A DNA stretch of 64,000 nt from Salinicola acroporae (lineage in GTDB: Bacteria; Pseudomonadota; Gammaproteobacteria; Pseudomonadales; Halomonadaceae), in contig NZ_PZJW01000006.1 of assembly GCF_003206615.1 (NCBI RefSeq), positions 434,001-498,000 of the forward strand. The letters run 5' to 3'. Below, in pieces: positions 25,040 through 35,513 of this stretch; within the stretch, counting starts at the first letter, position 1; each line of letters opens with the position of its first letter. The notes under the pieces were generated by a model. It made no database searches. It saw only the letters and a program-made list of their open reading frames with translations, and had not been told where the DNA came from. A program made the translations under genes and the position numbers.

Positions 25040-25861
25040 TCATGGCAGGTGATCGTCGAGGTCGATCAACGCGAAGGCATCCGCGTCTCTCCAGGCAGGG
25101 AAGGTATCGCGAAACGATGACAGCGCCGCCGCCGACAAGGTTACCGTCTCCACGAACGGCGTGTCGGTCGGATGATCGATCATCAGCTCGCCCTTGAAGT
25201 CCACGACCATCGAGTCACCCGCATACGTCAGCCCGTTGCCGTCCCGCCCCACGCGGTTGACGCCAATGACGTAACCGAGATTCTCGATCGCCCTGGCCTG
25301 GAGCAGGGTCCGCCAGGGCCGTCTGCGCGGCGCCGGCCAATTGGCGACACACAATAATGCATCGTATTCGAAAGGTTCGGGCGCGCTCGGTCGCTGCCGC
25401 AGCCAGACCGGGAACCGCAGGTCGTAACAGACCGACAGCAGCAGCCGAAACCCCTTCAGCTCCACGATCTTGCGGGCCTGCCCCATCGAGTAGTGCAACG
25501 GCTCGTCACCCATCCGAAACAGATGGCGCTTGTCGTAGTGTTCGACACCGCCATCCGGTGTCACCCAGTAGAGCCGATTGTATCGGGCGCCACCATCGGC
25601 AATCGCCAGGCTGCCGGCGATCGCGCAATCACGCTCTCGCGCCTGGCGTCGCATCCAGTCGAGCGTGGGGCTTGCCTCGGCCGGCTCCGCCATCCCTTCG
25701 GCATTCATGGTAAAACCGGTGGCGAACATCTCCGGCAGCACGATCAGGTCCGTGCGACTGCCGTCCAGCGTGCCCATGCGGTGATCCAGCAGCCGCCGAT
25801 TGGCCTCGGGACTTTCCCACTCGAGCTCGCTCTGGACGAGGCTGACTCGTAGCTCGTTCAT
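25040..25861 (-). CDS. yafV: Nitrilase-superfamily omega-amidase YafV
   Basis: The 273-residue carbon-nitrogen hydrolase has the Glu-Lys-Cys triad at E44 (LPEMFATGF), K111 (YDKRHLF) and C145 (LLSVCYDLRFPVWLR). YafV/Nit2-type omega-amidases hydrolyse alpha-ketoglutaramate and related omega-amides, a metabolite-repair step. The residues around the Cys and RHLFRMGDE match this branch rather than aliphatic nitrilases. There is no signal peptide. It leads a likely three-gene minus-strand unit with corA and rsuA. Confidence 0.88.
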   Translation of the reverse strand: MNELRVSLVQSELEWESPEANRRLLDHRMGTLDGSRTDLIVLPEMFATGFTMNAEGMAEPAEASPTLDWMRRQARERDCAIAGSLAIADGGARYNRLYWVTPDGGVEHYDKRHLFRMGDEPLHYSMGQARKIVELKGFRLLLSVCYDLRFPVWLRQRPSAPEPFEYDALLCVANWPAPRRRPWRTLLQARAIENLGYVIGVNRVGRDGNGLTYAGDSMVVDFKGELMIDHPTDTPFVETVTLSAAALSSFRDTFPAWRDADAFALIDLDDHLP

Positions 25862-25964
25862 GGCACTTCCTCCTGCCGCCTGTCGGGATCCATCAATTCG
25901 TCAATGCGAATGGCTGTCATGATAGATTACCCGGCCTCCAAACCCGAGAACCACGAGTCGCGAC

Positions 25965-26945
25965 ATGTCGGCATCCCCCTCAGACGAGACCCCGCCAGGC
26001 AACGTGAAGCCAGTGACCGATGCCCCACGCCACGAGGCCCGTCGCGGCGTCGGTTACGGCGTTACCGCCTACGCCCTCTGGGGATGCTTTCCGCTCTTCT
26101 TTTCGCTGTTCGACGGGGTCCCGGCCTTCGAGGTGCTGATCCAGAGAATTCTCTGGTCTTGCATCTTCCTGATCGTCGTGGTCACGCTGATGGGGCGCTG
26201 GCCCGCCATCCGCAGCGGTTTCCCGGGGCAGCGGGAAACGATCCGCGGGCTGGGCTGGATTCTGGGCTGCGCGCTGCTCATCGCGCTGAACTGGGGGCTC
26301 TACATCTACGCGGTGGAAACGCATCGGGTGCTGCAGGCGAGTCTGGGCTATTTCATGACGCCGCTGGTCAACGTCGCACTGGGCATGCTGGTCCTGCGCG
26401 AACGGCTCGGCCGCTGGCAAAAGATGGCGATAGGGCTGGCACTGGCGGCCGTGATACTGCAACTCGTCCTGCTGGGGACCCTGCCCTGGATCAGCCTGGT
26501 GTTGGCCATGACGTTCGGCAGCTACGGTCTGCTGCGCAAGCGCGTGCCACTGGATGCGCTATCCGGCCTGCTGGTGGAGACCAGCCTGCTGCTGCCGCTG
26601 AGTCTGGCGACCCTGGCCTGGCTGGCATGGCACGGGCAGTCCCATTTCGGTGCCAGCCTCGATGTCACAGCGCTGATGATCGTCAGCGGCGTGGTAACCA
26701 CCCTGCCGCTGCTCGCCTTCGCCGGCGCCACCAAGCGCCTGACCCTATCCACCATCGGCTTCCTGATGTATCTCAACCCCACGCTGCAGTTTCTGCTGGC
26801 GCTGTGGATTTTCGGCGAGCCCCTCGTCTGGCCTCAGTTGCTGACCTTTGCATTGATCTGGATCAGCCTCGGGCTCTACTCGGTGGGGGCGTGGCAGAGC
26901 CATCGCAAGGCTCTCGCCCATGGCCCCGATCGAGTGGCGGGATGA
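25965..26945 (+). CDS. rarD: RarD, EamA-family transporter
   Basis: The 326-residue inner-membrane protein of the drug/metabolite transporter superfamily has about ten helices in two EamA repeats. RarD hallmarks are GVGYGVTAYALWGCFPLFF, IQRILWSCIFL, NWGLYIYAVETHRVLQASLGYFMTPLVNV (key part NWGLYIYAV) and SLGLYS at the C-terminus. Linked originally to chloramphenicol sensitivity in name only; the substrate is unknown. A ~20-residue polar N-terminal extension precedes helix 1. It converges with fliE, separated by a hairpin-rich 108-base spacer. Confidence 0.9.
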   Translation: MSASPSDETPPGNVKPVTDAPRHEARRGVGYGVTAYALWGCFPLFFSLFDGVPAFEVLIQRILWSCIFLIVVVTLMGRWPAIRSGFPGQRETIRGLGWILGCALLIALNWGLYIYAVETHRVLQASLGYFMTPLVNVALGMLVLRERLGRWQKMAIGLALAAVILQLVLLGTLPWISLVLAMTFGSYGLLRKRVPLDALSGLLVETSLLLPLSLATLAWLAWHGQSHFGASLDVTALMIVSGVVTTLPLLAFAGATKRLTLSTIGFLMYLNPTLQFLLALWIFGEPLVWPQLLTFALIWISLGLYSVGAWQSHRKALAHGPDRVAG

Positions 26946-26947
26946 AT

Positions 26948-27001
26948 GCCCCGGGTCGACTTCCGCCGCGGGGGAACGCGGCAGGGATGCCCACCCGGGG
27001 C
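26948..27001. terminator. Nested inverted repeats between rarD and fliE
   Basis: GCCCCGGGT (26948-26956) pairs perfectly with ACCCGGGGC (26993-27001). Nested inside is GCCGCG (26965-26970)/CGCGGC (26977-26982) with a six-base loop GGGGAA. The element sits between converging genes and probably ends transcription, but it lacks a T tract on either strand. Confidence 0.4.
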
Positions 27002-27053
27002 CGGCGGTGCCTGGGCACGAACCGGAAGATCGCAGGGCAGACATCACCGAGCG

Positions 27054-27380
27054 CTAGACTTGCAGACCCATGATCTCTTTATAGGCAGTTACCAGGCGGT
27101 TACGCACCTGAACCCCCATGTCGAAGGAGACACTCGCCTTCTGCATGTCGATCATCACGTCATTCAGTGCCACGTTCGGATCCCCGGCCTGGAATGACAT
27201 CGCCTGCTGGTTGGCGACCTGCTGCATCTGATTGATTCGTCCAAGCGATGCCTGGAGCTCACCGGCAAAACTGCCACCGTTCTCGGTCAGTGCTTGCGGC
27301 GATGCCGCGGCCTGGCCGCTTGCCTGGGTCGATAGCGCCTGCATCTGCTGAAGCGCTGCTTGAATGGCTGGAGCACTCAT
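27054..27380 (-). CDS. fliE: Flagellar hook-basal body protein FliE
   Basis: The 108-residue FliE links the MS ring to the proximal rod. The C-terminal two thirds carry the family pattern: [20 protein letters not shown] and [29 protein letters not shown] 27380 gives the standard N-terminus [10 protein letters not shown]; longer in-frame starts add unrelated residues. It stands alone, divergent from fliF by 305 bases, the same arrangement as in enterobacteria. Confidence 0.92.
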   Translation of the reverse strand: MSAPAIQAALQQMQALSTQASGQAAASPQALTENGGSFAGELQASLGRINQMQQVANQQAMSFQAGDPNVALNDVMIDMQKASVSFDMGVQVRNRLVTAYKEIMGLQV

Positions 27381-27685
27381 TTGGGGTCCCTGTATGACGA
27401 TGCTCACGGTCATGATGCCGGGAGCCGTCGTGGTAATCGACGCTGGCAGCCTATCAACAGCGTGACTACGACCATCGCGGTAAATGCGTGCGAAAACACC
27501 GGCTTTTCCCACCTTCAGCGTTAACAGACCGACACATAATGGCTGCCATCAAACTAACGCCCCGGCCAGAGCCACATCGGAGCAGCATCCCGAGCGTGTC
27601 GAGGTACGGATGAGCAGACGCGTTGCAGGGAGCAGACTACTGCCATGTTGTCGAGTTGCACCACGTGCCATGATCGGAGCACGAC
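27381..27685. other. Divergent fliE-fliF intergenic region
   Basis: This 305-base spacer should carry the promoters for fliE and for fliFGHIJK. I find no convincing sigma-54, sigma-28 or sigma-70 match. A TGGCAC...TGCA element on the minus strand (27657-27670) has sigma-54-like halves but two bases too little spacing. No gene is evident. Confidence 0.5.
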
Positions 27686-29524
27686 ATGAGCACGGCCACG
27701 TCGCCCAACGACACCACAAGCCCAGGTAATTCGTCCGCACGGCCATCGACCCGGCAAACCGCGTCGGAGACTGCCGCTGGCGGACGCGACTGGTTGAGCA
27801 AGCTGCAGGGAAACCCGCGCATACCGCTCATCGTGGCCGGCGCCGCAGCCGTCGCCGTCGTGATCGCGCTGCTGCTCTGGGCTCGCGCGCCGGAGTACCG
27901 CGTCCTCTACTCTACCCTGACCGATGCCGACGGCGGTCGCATCATCAATCAGCTCGACGCCATGGGCGTTCCCTACCAATTCAGCGAAGGCGGTCAGGCG
28001 CTGCTGGTCCCCGCCGACCAGGTCAGGCCCATTCGCCTCAAGCTGGCGGAGCAGGGTCTGCCCGAGGCCAGCGGCGTCGGCTTCGAGCTGATGGACGATC
28101 AGGCCTTCGGCATCAGCCAATTCGCCGAGCAGGTCAACTACCAGCGCGCGCTGGAGGGCGAACTGGCCCGCACCATCGGTACGCTGGGCAGCGTCGCCCG
28201 GGCCCGCGTCCATCTCGCCATGGCCAAGCCGTCGGTATTCGTCCGCGAGAGTCAGCCCGCCACCGCCTCCGTCGTACTTGATCTCCAGCCGGGCCGGGTC
28301 CTGGGCGAGGGTCAGGTCAATGCCATCGTGCACATGGTTTCCAGCAGCGTGCCCCAACTGGCCGTAGACGATGTCACCGTAATCGACCAGAACGGCGACC
28401 TGCTCAGCCGCCCCGCCAGCAACGCCAGCCAACTCGACGGCAGCCAGCTCGATTACGTCAGCAACCTCGAGAACCAGTATGCCGATCGCATCGAGGCGAT
28501 CCTCGCTCCCATCGTCGGCGCGCGCAACGTCCGGGCACAGGTCACCGCCCAGGTCGACTTTTCCCAGCGGGAGCAGACGGCGGAACGCTATGGTCCCAAT
28601 CAGGCACCGAACGAGGCAGCGGTTCGCAGCCAGCAGAGCAGCGCTTCGTTCCAGAGCAACGGCGATCTCGCCATGGGCATCCCCGGTGCCTTGAGCAACC
28701 AGCCGCCGGGTACCGTCGCCTCGCCGATCAACGCTGCGGCAACCCAGGCTCCGGACCCGGATCAGAACGCCGCCGACGACAACGGCAACCAGGCCGACGG
28801 TCAGGCAACGGACACCCAGGGCACGGACACCCAGACCGCGAGCAATACCGACACTGGCCAAGTGCATCGTGACAGTACGATCAACTACGAAGTGGATCGC
28901 ACCGTCGAACACGTCAAGCAGCATAGTGGCGACATCGACCGTCTCTCGGTCGCGGTCGTGGTCAACTATCGCGACGGCGTCGATGATGCGGGCAACCCGA
29001 CCCGCGTCGCCCTGAGCGACACGGAGATGGACCAGATCCGTGGCCTCGTGCGGCAGGCGATGGGCTTCTCGGAGGCACGCGGCGACGACCTCGCGGTCGT
29101 CAACAGCCCCTTCCAGGCCAATGCGCCGGAGTTCAACACGCAGCCGTGGTGGCAGACGCCGGAGGTCTGGAGCCTTGCCAAGAGCGTGCTGAAATATCTC
29201 GTCGTGGCGCTGGTCGCACTGTTCCTGTGGTTCAAGCTGGTCAAGCCGTTGATTCGTCGCCAGACCCGCGAACCGGTGCCGGCACAAGCGGCTTCGCCGA
29301 TGTCCGCCAGCGATGCGGCGGCCGCGGCGGCAAGCTACCAGAGTGTCGGCGGGGGCGCCGGTGTCGACAGCGCGAGCCGCACCGGTGGTGCGTCGCGTGG
29401 ACGAGATCGCAACCGGCGCGGTGCCTCGAGTTACGAGCAGGATCTCAAGGACGTCCGTGAAATCGCCCAGGAAGACCCGCGCCTGGTCGCCATGGTCGTC
29501 AGAAGCTGGATGGATAAATCATGA
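27686..29524 (+). CDS. fliF: Flagellar MS-ring protein FliF
   Basis: The 612-residue inner-membrane protein forms the MS ring, the foundation of the basal body. An N-terminal membrane helix ([20 protein letters not shown]) is followed by the YscJ/FliF domain ([20 protein letters not shown]) and RBM regions with [18 protein letters not shown] low-complexity Asp/Gln/Thr-rich linker sits near residues 350-395. A second membrane helix ([20 protein letters not shown]) precedes a cytoplasmic tail ending [20 protein letters not shown], the FliG-binding motif. GGAGC precedes ATG 27686. The stop overlaps fliG (ATGA). Confidence 0.96.
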   Translation: MSTATSPNDTTSPGNSSARPSTRQTASETAAGGRDWLSKLQGNPRIPLIVAGAAAVAVVIALLLWARAPEYRVLYSTLTDADGGRIINQLDAMGVPYQFSEGGQALLVPADQVRPIRLKLAEQGLPEASGVGFELMDDQAFGISQFAEQVNYQRALEGELARTIGTLGSVARARVHLAMAKPSVFVRESQPATASVVLDLQPGRVLGEGQVNAIVHMVSSSVPQLAVDDVTVIDQNGDLLSRPASNASQLDGSQLDYVSNLENQYADRIEAILAPIVGARNVRAQVTAQVDFSQREQTAERYGPNQAPNEAAVRSQQSSASFQSNGDLAMGIPGALSNQPPGTVASPINAAATQAPDPDQNAADDNGNQADGQATDTQGTDTQTASNTDTGQVHRDSTINYEVDRTVEHVKQHSGDIDRLSVAVVVNYRDGVDDAGNPTRVALSDTEMDQIRGLVRQAMGFSEARGDDLAVVNSPFQANAPEFNTQPWWQTPEVWSLAKSVLKYLVVALVALFLWFKLVKPLIRRQTREPVPAQAASPMSASDAAAAAASYQSVGGGAGVDSASRTGGASRGRDRNRRGASSYEQDLKDVREIAQEDPRLVAMVVRSWMDKS

Positions 29525-30519
29525 CGACGGCAATGACCGGCGCCCGACGTGGCGCCATCCTACTGCTCTCATTGGACGAGGATAGCGCGGCCGAGGTATT
29601 CAAGTACCTCTCGAGCCGCGAGGTGCAGGACATCAGCCAGGAGATGGCCAAGTTGGGGCAGGTCTCCCACGAGGAGATGGCGCTCGTTCTGCGGGAGTTC
29701 CACGACGAGACCGAGCAGTTCACCGCCATCAACCTGCACTCCAACGATCATATCCGCGCGGTACTGACCAAGGCCCTGGGCAGCGAGCGCGCCAGCAGTC
29801 TGATCGAGGACATCCTGGAGAGCTCCAACACGGCCTCCGGTATCGATTCGCTCAATCTGATGGAGGCGTCGATGGTGGCAGAACTGATCCGCGACGAGCA
29901 TCCGCAGATCATCGCCACCATCCTGGTGCACCTGGAGCGCGGCCAGGCTGCCGATATCCTCGAGCTGTTCGACGAGAAACAGCGCGATGACATCATGCTG
30001 CGCATCGCCACATTCAGCGGCGTGCAGCCGGCGGCACTGCAGGAGCTCACCGAGGTGCTCAGCTCGATGCTGGACGGCACCAATCTCAAGCGCAGCAAGA
30101 TGGGCGGCGTGAGAACCGCGGCCGAAATTCTCAACCTGATGAATTCCGCGCAGGAGGAGCAGGTCATCAACGTGGTCCGCGCCCACAGCGAAGATCTGGC
30201 GCAACGCATCATCGACGAGATGTTCCTGTTCGAGAACCTGCTGGATATCGACGACCGTGGCATCCAGCTGGTGCTACGCGAGATCGAGACCAACTCGCTG
30301 GTCATCGCGCTGCGGGGCGCGGAGGACGCGCTGATCGACAAGTTCACGCGCAACATGTCCCAGCGTGCGGCACAACTGATGCGCGAAGACATGGAAAATC
30401 GCGGGCCGGTGCGCCTATCCCAGGTGGAGAACGAACAGAAAGCGATCCTCGGGGTCGTGCGGCGACTGGCGGACTCCGGCGAAATCGCCCTGAGCGGTGG
30501 CGACGATGGCTACGTCTGA
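29521..30519 (+). CDS. fliG: Flagellar motor switch protein FliG
   Basis: The 332-residue rotor protein binds FliF by its N-domain and interacts with MotA by its C-domain. Conserved features include [24 protein letters not shown], the EHPQ motif in [38 protein letters not shown] and the charged torque helix [21 protein letters not shown]. The C-terminus ([24 protein letters not shown]) is intact. It starts within the fliF stop and overlaps fliH by 14 bases. Confidence 0.97.
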   Translation: MTTAMTGARRGAILLLSLDEDSAAEVFKYLSSREVQDISQEMAKLGQVSHEEMALVLREFHDETEQFTAINLHSNDHIRAVLTKALGSERASSLIEDILESSNTASGIDSLNLMEASMVAELIRDEHPQIIATILVHLERGQAADILELFDEKQRDDIMLRIATFSGVQPAALQELTEVLSSMLDGTNLKRSKMGGVRTAAEILNLMNSAQEEQVINVVRAHSEDLAQRIIDEMFLFENLLDIDDRGIQLVLREIETNSLVIALRGAEDALIDKFTRNMSQRAAQLMREDMENRGPVRLSQVENEQKAILGVVRRLADSGEIALSGGDDGYV

Positions 30520-31291
30520 TCGTGACAGCCACCCCACGTCCGGCGCCCATGGCGAGTGGCACCGGTGGCAGATGGAGGAGCTGGGCTACCCGCCCGCTTC
30601 CGAGCCGTCCGCCACGCATGCCGACGCTCGCCGGCGTCGCCAGCGTCAGGATGCCGAGGCCAAGGCACGCCGGAGCATCGCAGAAAAAGCCCGACTCGAG
30701 GGGCTCGAGCAGGGCTACCGCGAGGGACACGAGCAAGGCTACCAGGCTGGCTACAGCGGGGGTGTCAAGGAGGGTAACGCCGCCGCCGAGCTGGAGTTCA
30801 ACAAGCGGCTGGACATGTCGCTGGCCCCACTCGCCGGCCTGGCCGACAATTTTCGCTTGGCGCTGGCGTCGCTCGACGCCGAGATCGCGGACCAACTGGT
30901 CGAACTGGCGCTGATCGCCGGTCGCCAGTTGGCCGGCGAATCGCTGGCTGCCAAGCCCGAACATATCCTCAGCGTGGTGCGGGAACTGCTCGATGCCGAC
31001 ACCACGCTGAACGGCAAGCCTCGGCTCTGGCTGAACCCGCAGGATCTCGAACTGGTGAAGTCGACGATGAGCGATACGCTCGAGGCCAGCGGCTGGGAAT
31101 GCCACGCCGACCCGACGCTGGAGCGTGGCGGCTGCCGCGCCACCAGCGCCGGCGGCGGCCTGGATGCGAGCCTGAGCACCCAGTGGAAGGCCATTCTCGA
31201 TCAGCGCCGACGCTCGCGAACCGGTTCGGCCTCCACGGAGTCAACGCTCGTGAAGGGAAATTCCGATGACGGAGAAGCGCCCGGTGAGTGA
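30506..31291 (+). CDS. fliH: Flagellar export regulator FliH
   Basis: The 261-residue cytoplasmic protein forms the stator-like FliH dimer that binds FliI ATPase and docks it at the C-ring. The N-terminus has the Trp/hydrophobic motif [10 protein letters not shown] GxxxG-rich region [19 protein letters not shown] follows, diagnostic for FliH, then the conserved C-domain ([24 protein letters not shown]). ATG 30506 lies inside the end of fliG; GTG 30497 is an alternative. It overlaps fliI by 26 bases. Confidence 0.92.
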   Translation: MATSDRDSHPTSGAHGEWHRWQMEELGYPPASEPSATHADARRRRQRQDAEAKARRSIAEKARLEGLEQGYREGHEQGYQAGYSGGVKEGNAAAELEFNKRLDMSLAPLAGLADNFRLALASLDAEIADQLVELALIAGRQLAGESLAAKPEHILSVVRELLDADTTLNGKPRLWLNPQDLELVKSTMSDTLEASGWECHADPTLERGGCRATSAGGGLDASLSTQWKAILDQRRRSRTGSASTESTLVKGNSDDGEAPGE

Positions 31292-32705
31292 CATCGGCCA
31301 GTCGTCAAAGGCACCGGAAGTGGCCTCCCATCATCAACGCTGGCGCCTGGCGCTTGACAAGGTCACCCAGCGGGTCGAATCGCTCTCCCACTACCGTTAC
31401 GAGGGGCGGGTCACCCGCGCCACCGGACTGGTGCTGGAGGCCGTAGGTATCCGTCTTCCCCTGGGCAGCGCCTGCCTGATAGAACTCTCTGCCGGCACCG
31501 GGAACGGCGAGGGCGAACGGTTTGCGGAAGCCGAAGTCGTCGGCTTTTCCGGGGACAAGTTGTTCCTGATGCCACTGGCCGACACCAGCGGCCTGCTCCC
31601 CGGCGCCCGCGTACTGGCACTCAGCGGCAACCGCCTAGACGTTGCCAGCGCGAGACGCTTTCCGCTGGGCGACGGGCTGCTGGGGCGCGTCGTCGACGGC
31701 AATGGCCGCCCTCTCGACGACCACGGCCCCCTCGAGCAGTTGCCACACGCCCCCCTCGAGACACCCCCCATCAACCCCTTGGCCCGAGCCCCCATCGACA
31801 CCACCATCGATGTCGGGATTCGCGCCATCAACGGCCTGCTGACCGTGGGTCGCGGCCAGCGCATGGGCCTGTTCGCGGGCTCCGGGGTGGGCAAGAGCGT
31901 ACTGCTGGGCATGATGGCCCGCTACACCGACGCCGACGTCATCGTCGTCGGCCTGATCGGCGAGCGCGGGCGCGAGGTCCAGGATTTCATCGAGAACATC
32001 CTCGGAGAGCAAGGATTGGCCCGCGCCGTGGTGGTGGCGGCCCCCGCCGACACCTCGCCGCTGCAACGCATGCAAGGCGCCGCCTATGCCACGCGCCTGG
32101 CGGAGGATTTCCGCGACCAGGGGCGCAACGTGCTACTGATCATGGATTCGCTGACGCGATACGCCATGGCCGCTCGAGAGATCGCCCTGGCGATCGGAGA
32201 GCCTCCGGCCACCAAGGGCTATCCCCCGTCGGTATTCGCCAAGTTGCCGGCGCTGGTCGAACGAGCCGGCAACGGCAAGCGCGGCGGCGGCTCGATCACC
32301 GCGTTCTACACCGTCCTGACGGAAGGCGACGACCAGCAGGATCCGATCGCCGATTCCGCTCGCGCCATCCTCGACGGCCATATCGTCCTATCGCGGCAGC
32401 TGGCGGAGAGCGGCCACTACCCCGCGATCGATATCGAAGCCTCGATCAGCCGCGCCATGCCGGCGGTAGTCGATACCAGGCGTCTGCGTCAGGCCCAGGG
32501 GTTCAAGCAGATGATCTCCCGCTACCAGCGCAACCGCGACCTGATCAACGTCGGCGCCTATGTCAGCGGCCAGGATCCTCAACTCGACCGCGCCGTCGCC
32601 CTCTATCCAAGGCTGGAGACGTTCCTGCAGCAACGGATGAACGAGACGGCTGGAATCGACCATACCCACACCGAGCTCGACCGGCTCATCCCGATCAACG
32701 ACTGA
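31266..32705 (+). CDS. fliI: Flagellum-specific ATPase FliI
   Basis: The 479-residue ATPase energises flagellar type III export and is related to F1 beta. Walker A is [16 protein letters not shown]; Walker B lies in [23 protein letters not shown], with [23 protein letters not shown] and [14 protein letters not shown] downstream, all FliI-specific. AAGGGA precedes ATG 31266. FliH is directly upstream, FliJ follows after a 164-base gap, which could hold a promoter. Confidence 0.97.
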   Translation: MTEKRPVSDIGQSSKAPEVASHHQRWRLALDKVTQRVESLSHYRYEGRVTRATGLVLEAVGIRLPLGSACLIELSAGTGNGEGERFAEAEVVGFSGDKLFLMPLADTSGLLPGARVLALSGNRLDVASARRFPLGDGLLGRVVDGNGRPLDDHGPLEQLPHAPLETPPINPLARAPIDTTIDVGIRAINGLLTVGRGQRMGLFAGSGVGKSVLLGMMARYTDADVIVVGLIGERGREVQDFIENILGEQGLARAVVVAAPADTSPLQRMQGAAYATRLAEDFRDQGRNVLLIMDSLTRYAMAAREIALAIGEPPATKGYPPSVFAKLPALVERAGNGKRGGGSITAFYTVLTEGDDQQDPIADSARAILDGHIVLSRQLAESGHYPAIDIEASISRAMPAVVDTRRLRQAQGFKQMISRYQRNRDLINVGAYVSGQDPQLDRAVALYPRLETFLQQRMNETAGIDHTHTELDRLIPIND

Positions 32706-32869
32706 CCTGTGATCCTGGCGCATCGTCCCCTACCCCCTGATCTCGAACGGGAATAGTGGCTTTTTTTAGCGCTTATCGAACCTTTGGGGTGGCATCGGCG
32801 CGGTCACAATGAGAGCCGTTGAATTCTCCCGTCGCCATGATGACGGACGAATGGATAGGAGGTAACGCT

Positions 32870-33334
32870 TTGGCCAACATGCAAGCCATGGAGATGCTCC
32901 GAGACCTGGCACAACGCAGTAGTGACAAGGCCGTGGAGAGTCTCGGCCAGTTACAGCGTCAGCAGCAGGAAGCCCAGACCCAACTGGGTCAACTCCAGCG
33001 CTATCGGGAAGAGTACCAGCGCAAGCTGCACGACAGCCTGACGCAAGGCGTTTCCTCCAGCCAGTGGCGCGACTACCAACAGTTCATCGGCTCTCTCGAC
33101 AAGGCGATCGAACAGCAGCAGCGACGGCTCGGCGAGCACCAGACGCGGGTCGACAGCGGCAGGCAGCATTGGCAGGGCGAACGCCGCAAGCTCAACGCCT
33201 ATGAGACGCTGCATGCTCGGGGAGAGCGCGATGCCGCCTATCGTCAGGCTCGCCAGGAGCAGCGTCACAGCGACGAGATGGCCGCGCAGCTGCTACGTCG
33301 CCAGCAAGACGCCCGACACTCGCAGCAAAGCTGA
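32870..33334 (+). CDS. fliJ: Flagellar export chaperone FliJ
   Basis: The 154-residue, almost entirely helical coiled-coil protein is the FliI-associated stalk of the export ATPase. SGQWRDYQQFI-type sequence (SSSQWRDYQQFIGSLDKAIEQQ) matches FliJ. The start is TTG 32870: a consensus AGGAGG (32857-32862) is 7 bases upstream, and the resulting MANMQAMEMLRDLA matches FliJ N-termini. An upstream in-frame TTG at 32819 and ATGs lack comparable sites. Composition is Gln/Arg-rich. Confidence 0.88.
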   Translation: MANMQAMEMLRDLAQRSSDKAVESLGQLQRQQQEAQTQLGQLQRYREEYQRKLHDSLTQGVSSSQWRDYQQFIGSLDKAIEQQQRRLGEHQTRVDSGRQHWQGERRKLNAYETLHARGERDAAYRQARQEQRHSDEMAAQLLRRQQDARHSQQS

Positions 33335-33408
33335 ATTAGAGATTCGGCGCACCGAATCGAGGCCTGATCCGAAGCGTCACCCGACCACGAAACCGACGGC
33401 CCCCGCCC

Positions 33409-34809
33409 ATGGAACTTTCTGCAATCACTGCCCTGACCTCGCCCCCGGATCGTAGCGCGAGTACCAAAGACAGGGCCTCCAGCGAGAGCGCCCCCTTCGC
33501 CGACTCCCTGCAGCGGGCGACGGCCGAAAAATCACCGCGACCGGCCGCACAGGCCGGCGCGAGCGCCGCGAAGGCACCAAATTCGGACGCCAATGGCCGG
33601 GCGAGCGGTGATCTGGCGAACGCCGTGGCGGCACAATCGCCTGCCACCGAGGAGGCCGAGGCCGGCAGCGCGCCGCCGGTCGCGCCTGCCGTTCCCGTTC
33701 TGCGGGGGCTCGACGAGGAGGACATGTCCAACCTTCGGGCCATCCTGGCCAGCCTCTCGCCCGCTGCCGACGATCCGTCGGACACGAAAGCGATCGATGG
33801 GGAGTCGAGCCCGCTCGATGCCGAATCTCTGGCGGCCATGGTCGCCGGCTTGCCGCTCGCCGTGGTGTCGCAGCCACCGAATGCCGCGAGCGGCAATGGG
33901 CCCGCCTTGCCGAACGTTGGGCAACGGGCCCTGGCACAGCAGATCCTCAAGGCCACCGCCACTGCATCGCCGGCCGATGGTCCCGCCGCACTCGAGGCAT
34001 CACCCGTCGACGTCGATCAGGCTGGAACCCCGGATCGCGCCAAGGCACCGACCAGCCCGCCAGGATTCGGGGGGTTGCTGTCAGCCGTCGATAGCCGGCG
34101 CAGCGATGGCACCATGCCAGGGGCCAATCCCGGCGTTACCGCCATGAATGGTCAAGCGCCCGTCCTTCCCGGCGCGCCGGACAGCGCGGCCGTGGCCACG
34201 GCCAGCCAGATTGGCGATGCCGCATCGATCAGCCTGCCCGAGCGAAATACCCAGGATGCCGGCCCCGTTCCGACGCCCCGCTCGGATTTCGGCTCGTTGG
34301 CGAACGCCACTACGTCACCGACCGGCGCGGCGAGCCCCGCATCGGCGGGCTCCTCGACGCCCGGCTTGATCAATGCCCCGGTACAGTCTCCCCAGTGGCC
34401 AGCGTCCTTCGGCCAACAGGTACTGCAGATGCACCAGCGCGGCGACCAGCAGATGTCGCTTCGCCTTCATCCCCAGGAACTGGGGCCACTGAGCGTCTCC
34501 CTGACGGTCCAGGATCAGCAGGCACAGCTTCAGATCCTGTCGACGCACGCCCCAGTTCGCGCCGCCGTCGAAGCGGCAATCCCCCAGTTGCGTCAGGCGT
34601 TGGCCGATAGCGGCATCGCGCTGGGCGAGACGATGGTGGGCGATCAAGGCCACTTCCAGCAGGGTCACTCCTCCGGCGATGACCGTCCGAACCGCGGCGG
34701 GAGCGCTGCCGGCTCTTTGTTGACGGCGACGGGCATCGAGCCGGTCGATGACGTCACGGCGCGCGGTATCACGTTGACCGGCAATGGCAACATCAACCTT
34801 TACGCCTGA
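33409..34809 (+). CDS. fliK: Flagellar hook-length control protein FliK
   Basis: The 466-residue exported molecular ruler controls hook length and switches export specificity at FlhB. The N-terminal ~320 residues are an Ala/Pro/Ser-rich low-complexity ruler. The C-terminal Flg_hook domain is clear: FGQQVLQMHQRGDQQMSLRLHPQELGPLSVSLTV (core LRLHPQELGPLSVSL) followed by VRAAVEAAIPQLRQALADSGIALGE. Between fliJ and fliL, as expected. A sigma-28-like -10 motif lies just after its stop. Confidence 0.93.
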   Translation: MELSAITALTSPPDRSASTKDRASSESAPFADSLQRATAEKSPRPAAQAGASAAKAPNSDANGRASGDLANAVAAQSPATEEAEAGSAPPVAPAVPVLRGLDEEDMSNLRAILASLSPAADDPSDTKAIDGESSPLDAESLAAMVAGLPLAVVSQPPNAASGNGPALPNVGQRALAQQILKATATASPADGPAALEASPVDVDQAGTPDRAKAPTSPPGFGGLLSAVDSRRSDGTMPGANPGVTAMNGQAPVLPGAPDSAAVATASQIGDAASISLPERNTQDAGPVPTPRSDFGSLANATTSPTGAASPASAGSSTPGLINAPVQSPQWPASFGQQVLQMHQRGDQQMSLRLHPQELGPLSVSLTVQDQQAQLQILSTHAPVRAAVEAAIPQLRQALADSGIALGETMVGDQGHFQQGHSSGDDRPNRGGSAAGSLLTATGIEPVDDVTARGITLTGNGNINLYA

Positions 34810-34817
34810 CCGGCGCT

Positions 34818-34825
34818 GCCGATAA
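34818..34825 (+). promoter_or_regulatory. sigma-28-like -10 element upstream of fliL
   Basis: GCCGATAA is a perfect FliA -10 octamer. It sits in a 15-base block, GGCGCTGCCGATAAC (34812-34826), identical to the block upstream of flgM (51200-51214). The -35 position is poor (2 of 8 matches), and the site is ~190 bases before fliL, so its activity is uncertain. Confidence 0.4.
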
Positions 34826-35012
34826 CACGGATGACGGTTGGCCCGTGCCAGCCGTGACACCACGTCGTGCGGTGAGCCGACGACCGCAGCTTCCCTCCCT
34901 GTAGCACCGTGACACGAAAGGGGAAGTTGACCGACCGGAAGGCGTCTTTTCCGTCGATCGCCAGGTCTCCTGCCACCGCATAATCCGCTGCAACTTCCAG
35001 AGATGACCCGTA

Positions 35013-35495
35013 ATGGCAGAAGCGATGGCCGCACCCCGTAAAAGTCGATCCCTACTCGTGGTAGGGCTCCTGATCGTCCTGCTGGCGATCGCGAGTTCGA
35101 TCGCCGTGTACTTTTTCCTCGACGCCCGTGGTGGCAGCGAGGCGACCGATGTCGTCGAGGAGCAGCCGACCGAACCTCCGATGCCGATATTCGTGACCAT
35201 CCAACCGTTCACGGTCAACTTGCAGAGCGACTACGGCGACCGACTGCTCTACGTGGGTCTGTCGCTGCGCGTCAACGACGATCAGACCAGTGAGTTTCTG
35301 ACCCAGCACATGCCGGAAGTTCGCAGCCGGTTGCTGATGCTGCTGTCCGGCAAGAGTGCGGAGGAGCTGATCAAGCCCGAGGGCAAGATCAAGTTGAAGC
35401 AGCAGATTCTCGGTCTGTTCGACGACCCGATCACCACGCCACAGCCCACGTTATCCATCAGTGACGTGCTGTTCTCCGATTTCATCGTGCAGTAA
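35013..35495 (+). CDS. fliL: Flagellar basal-body associated protein FliL
   Basis: The 160-residue bitopic inner-membrane protein has one membrane helix near residues 14-36 (LLVVGLLIVLLAIASSIAVYFFL) and a periplasmic domain with MPIFVTIQPFTVNLQSDYGDRLLYVGLSLRV, the FliL core (key part FTVNLQ). It associates with MotAB stators and supports torque. It opens the fliLMNOPQR block after a ~200-base gap from fliK, probably with its own promoter. The short spacer to fliM is 18 bases. Confidence 0.92.
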   Translation: MAEAMAAPRKSRSLLVVGLLIVLLAIASSIAVYFFLDARGGSEATDVVEEQPTEPPMPIFVTIQPFTVNLQSDYGDRLLYVGLSLRVNDDQTSEFLTQHMPEVRSRLLMLLSGKSAEELIKPEGKIKLKQQILGLFDDPITTPQPTLSISDVLFSDFIVQ

Positions 35496-35513
35496 GCGGA
35501 CGCCAGGCCAACC

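Noticed and set aside
27657-27670. sigma-54 promoter in the fliE-fliF spacer
   Set aside because: TGGCAC and GC halves are present on the minus strand, but only eight bases separate GG and GC instead of ten.
27554-29287. 577-residue open frame antisense to fliF
   Set aside because: It mirrors the strongly supported fliF gene, shows no family motifs and owes its length to GC-rich codon structure. Similar long antisense frames over flgL, flgK, flgE, yejE and the DUF2126 gene were dropped for the same reason.
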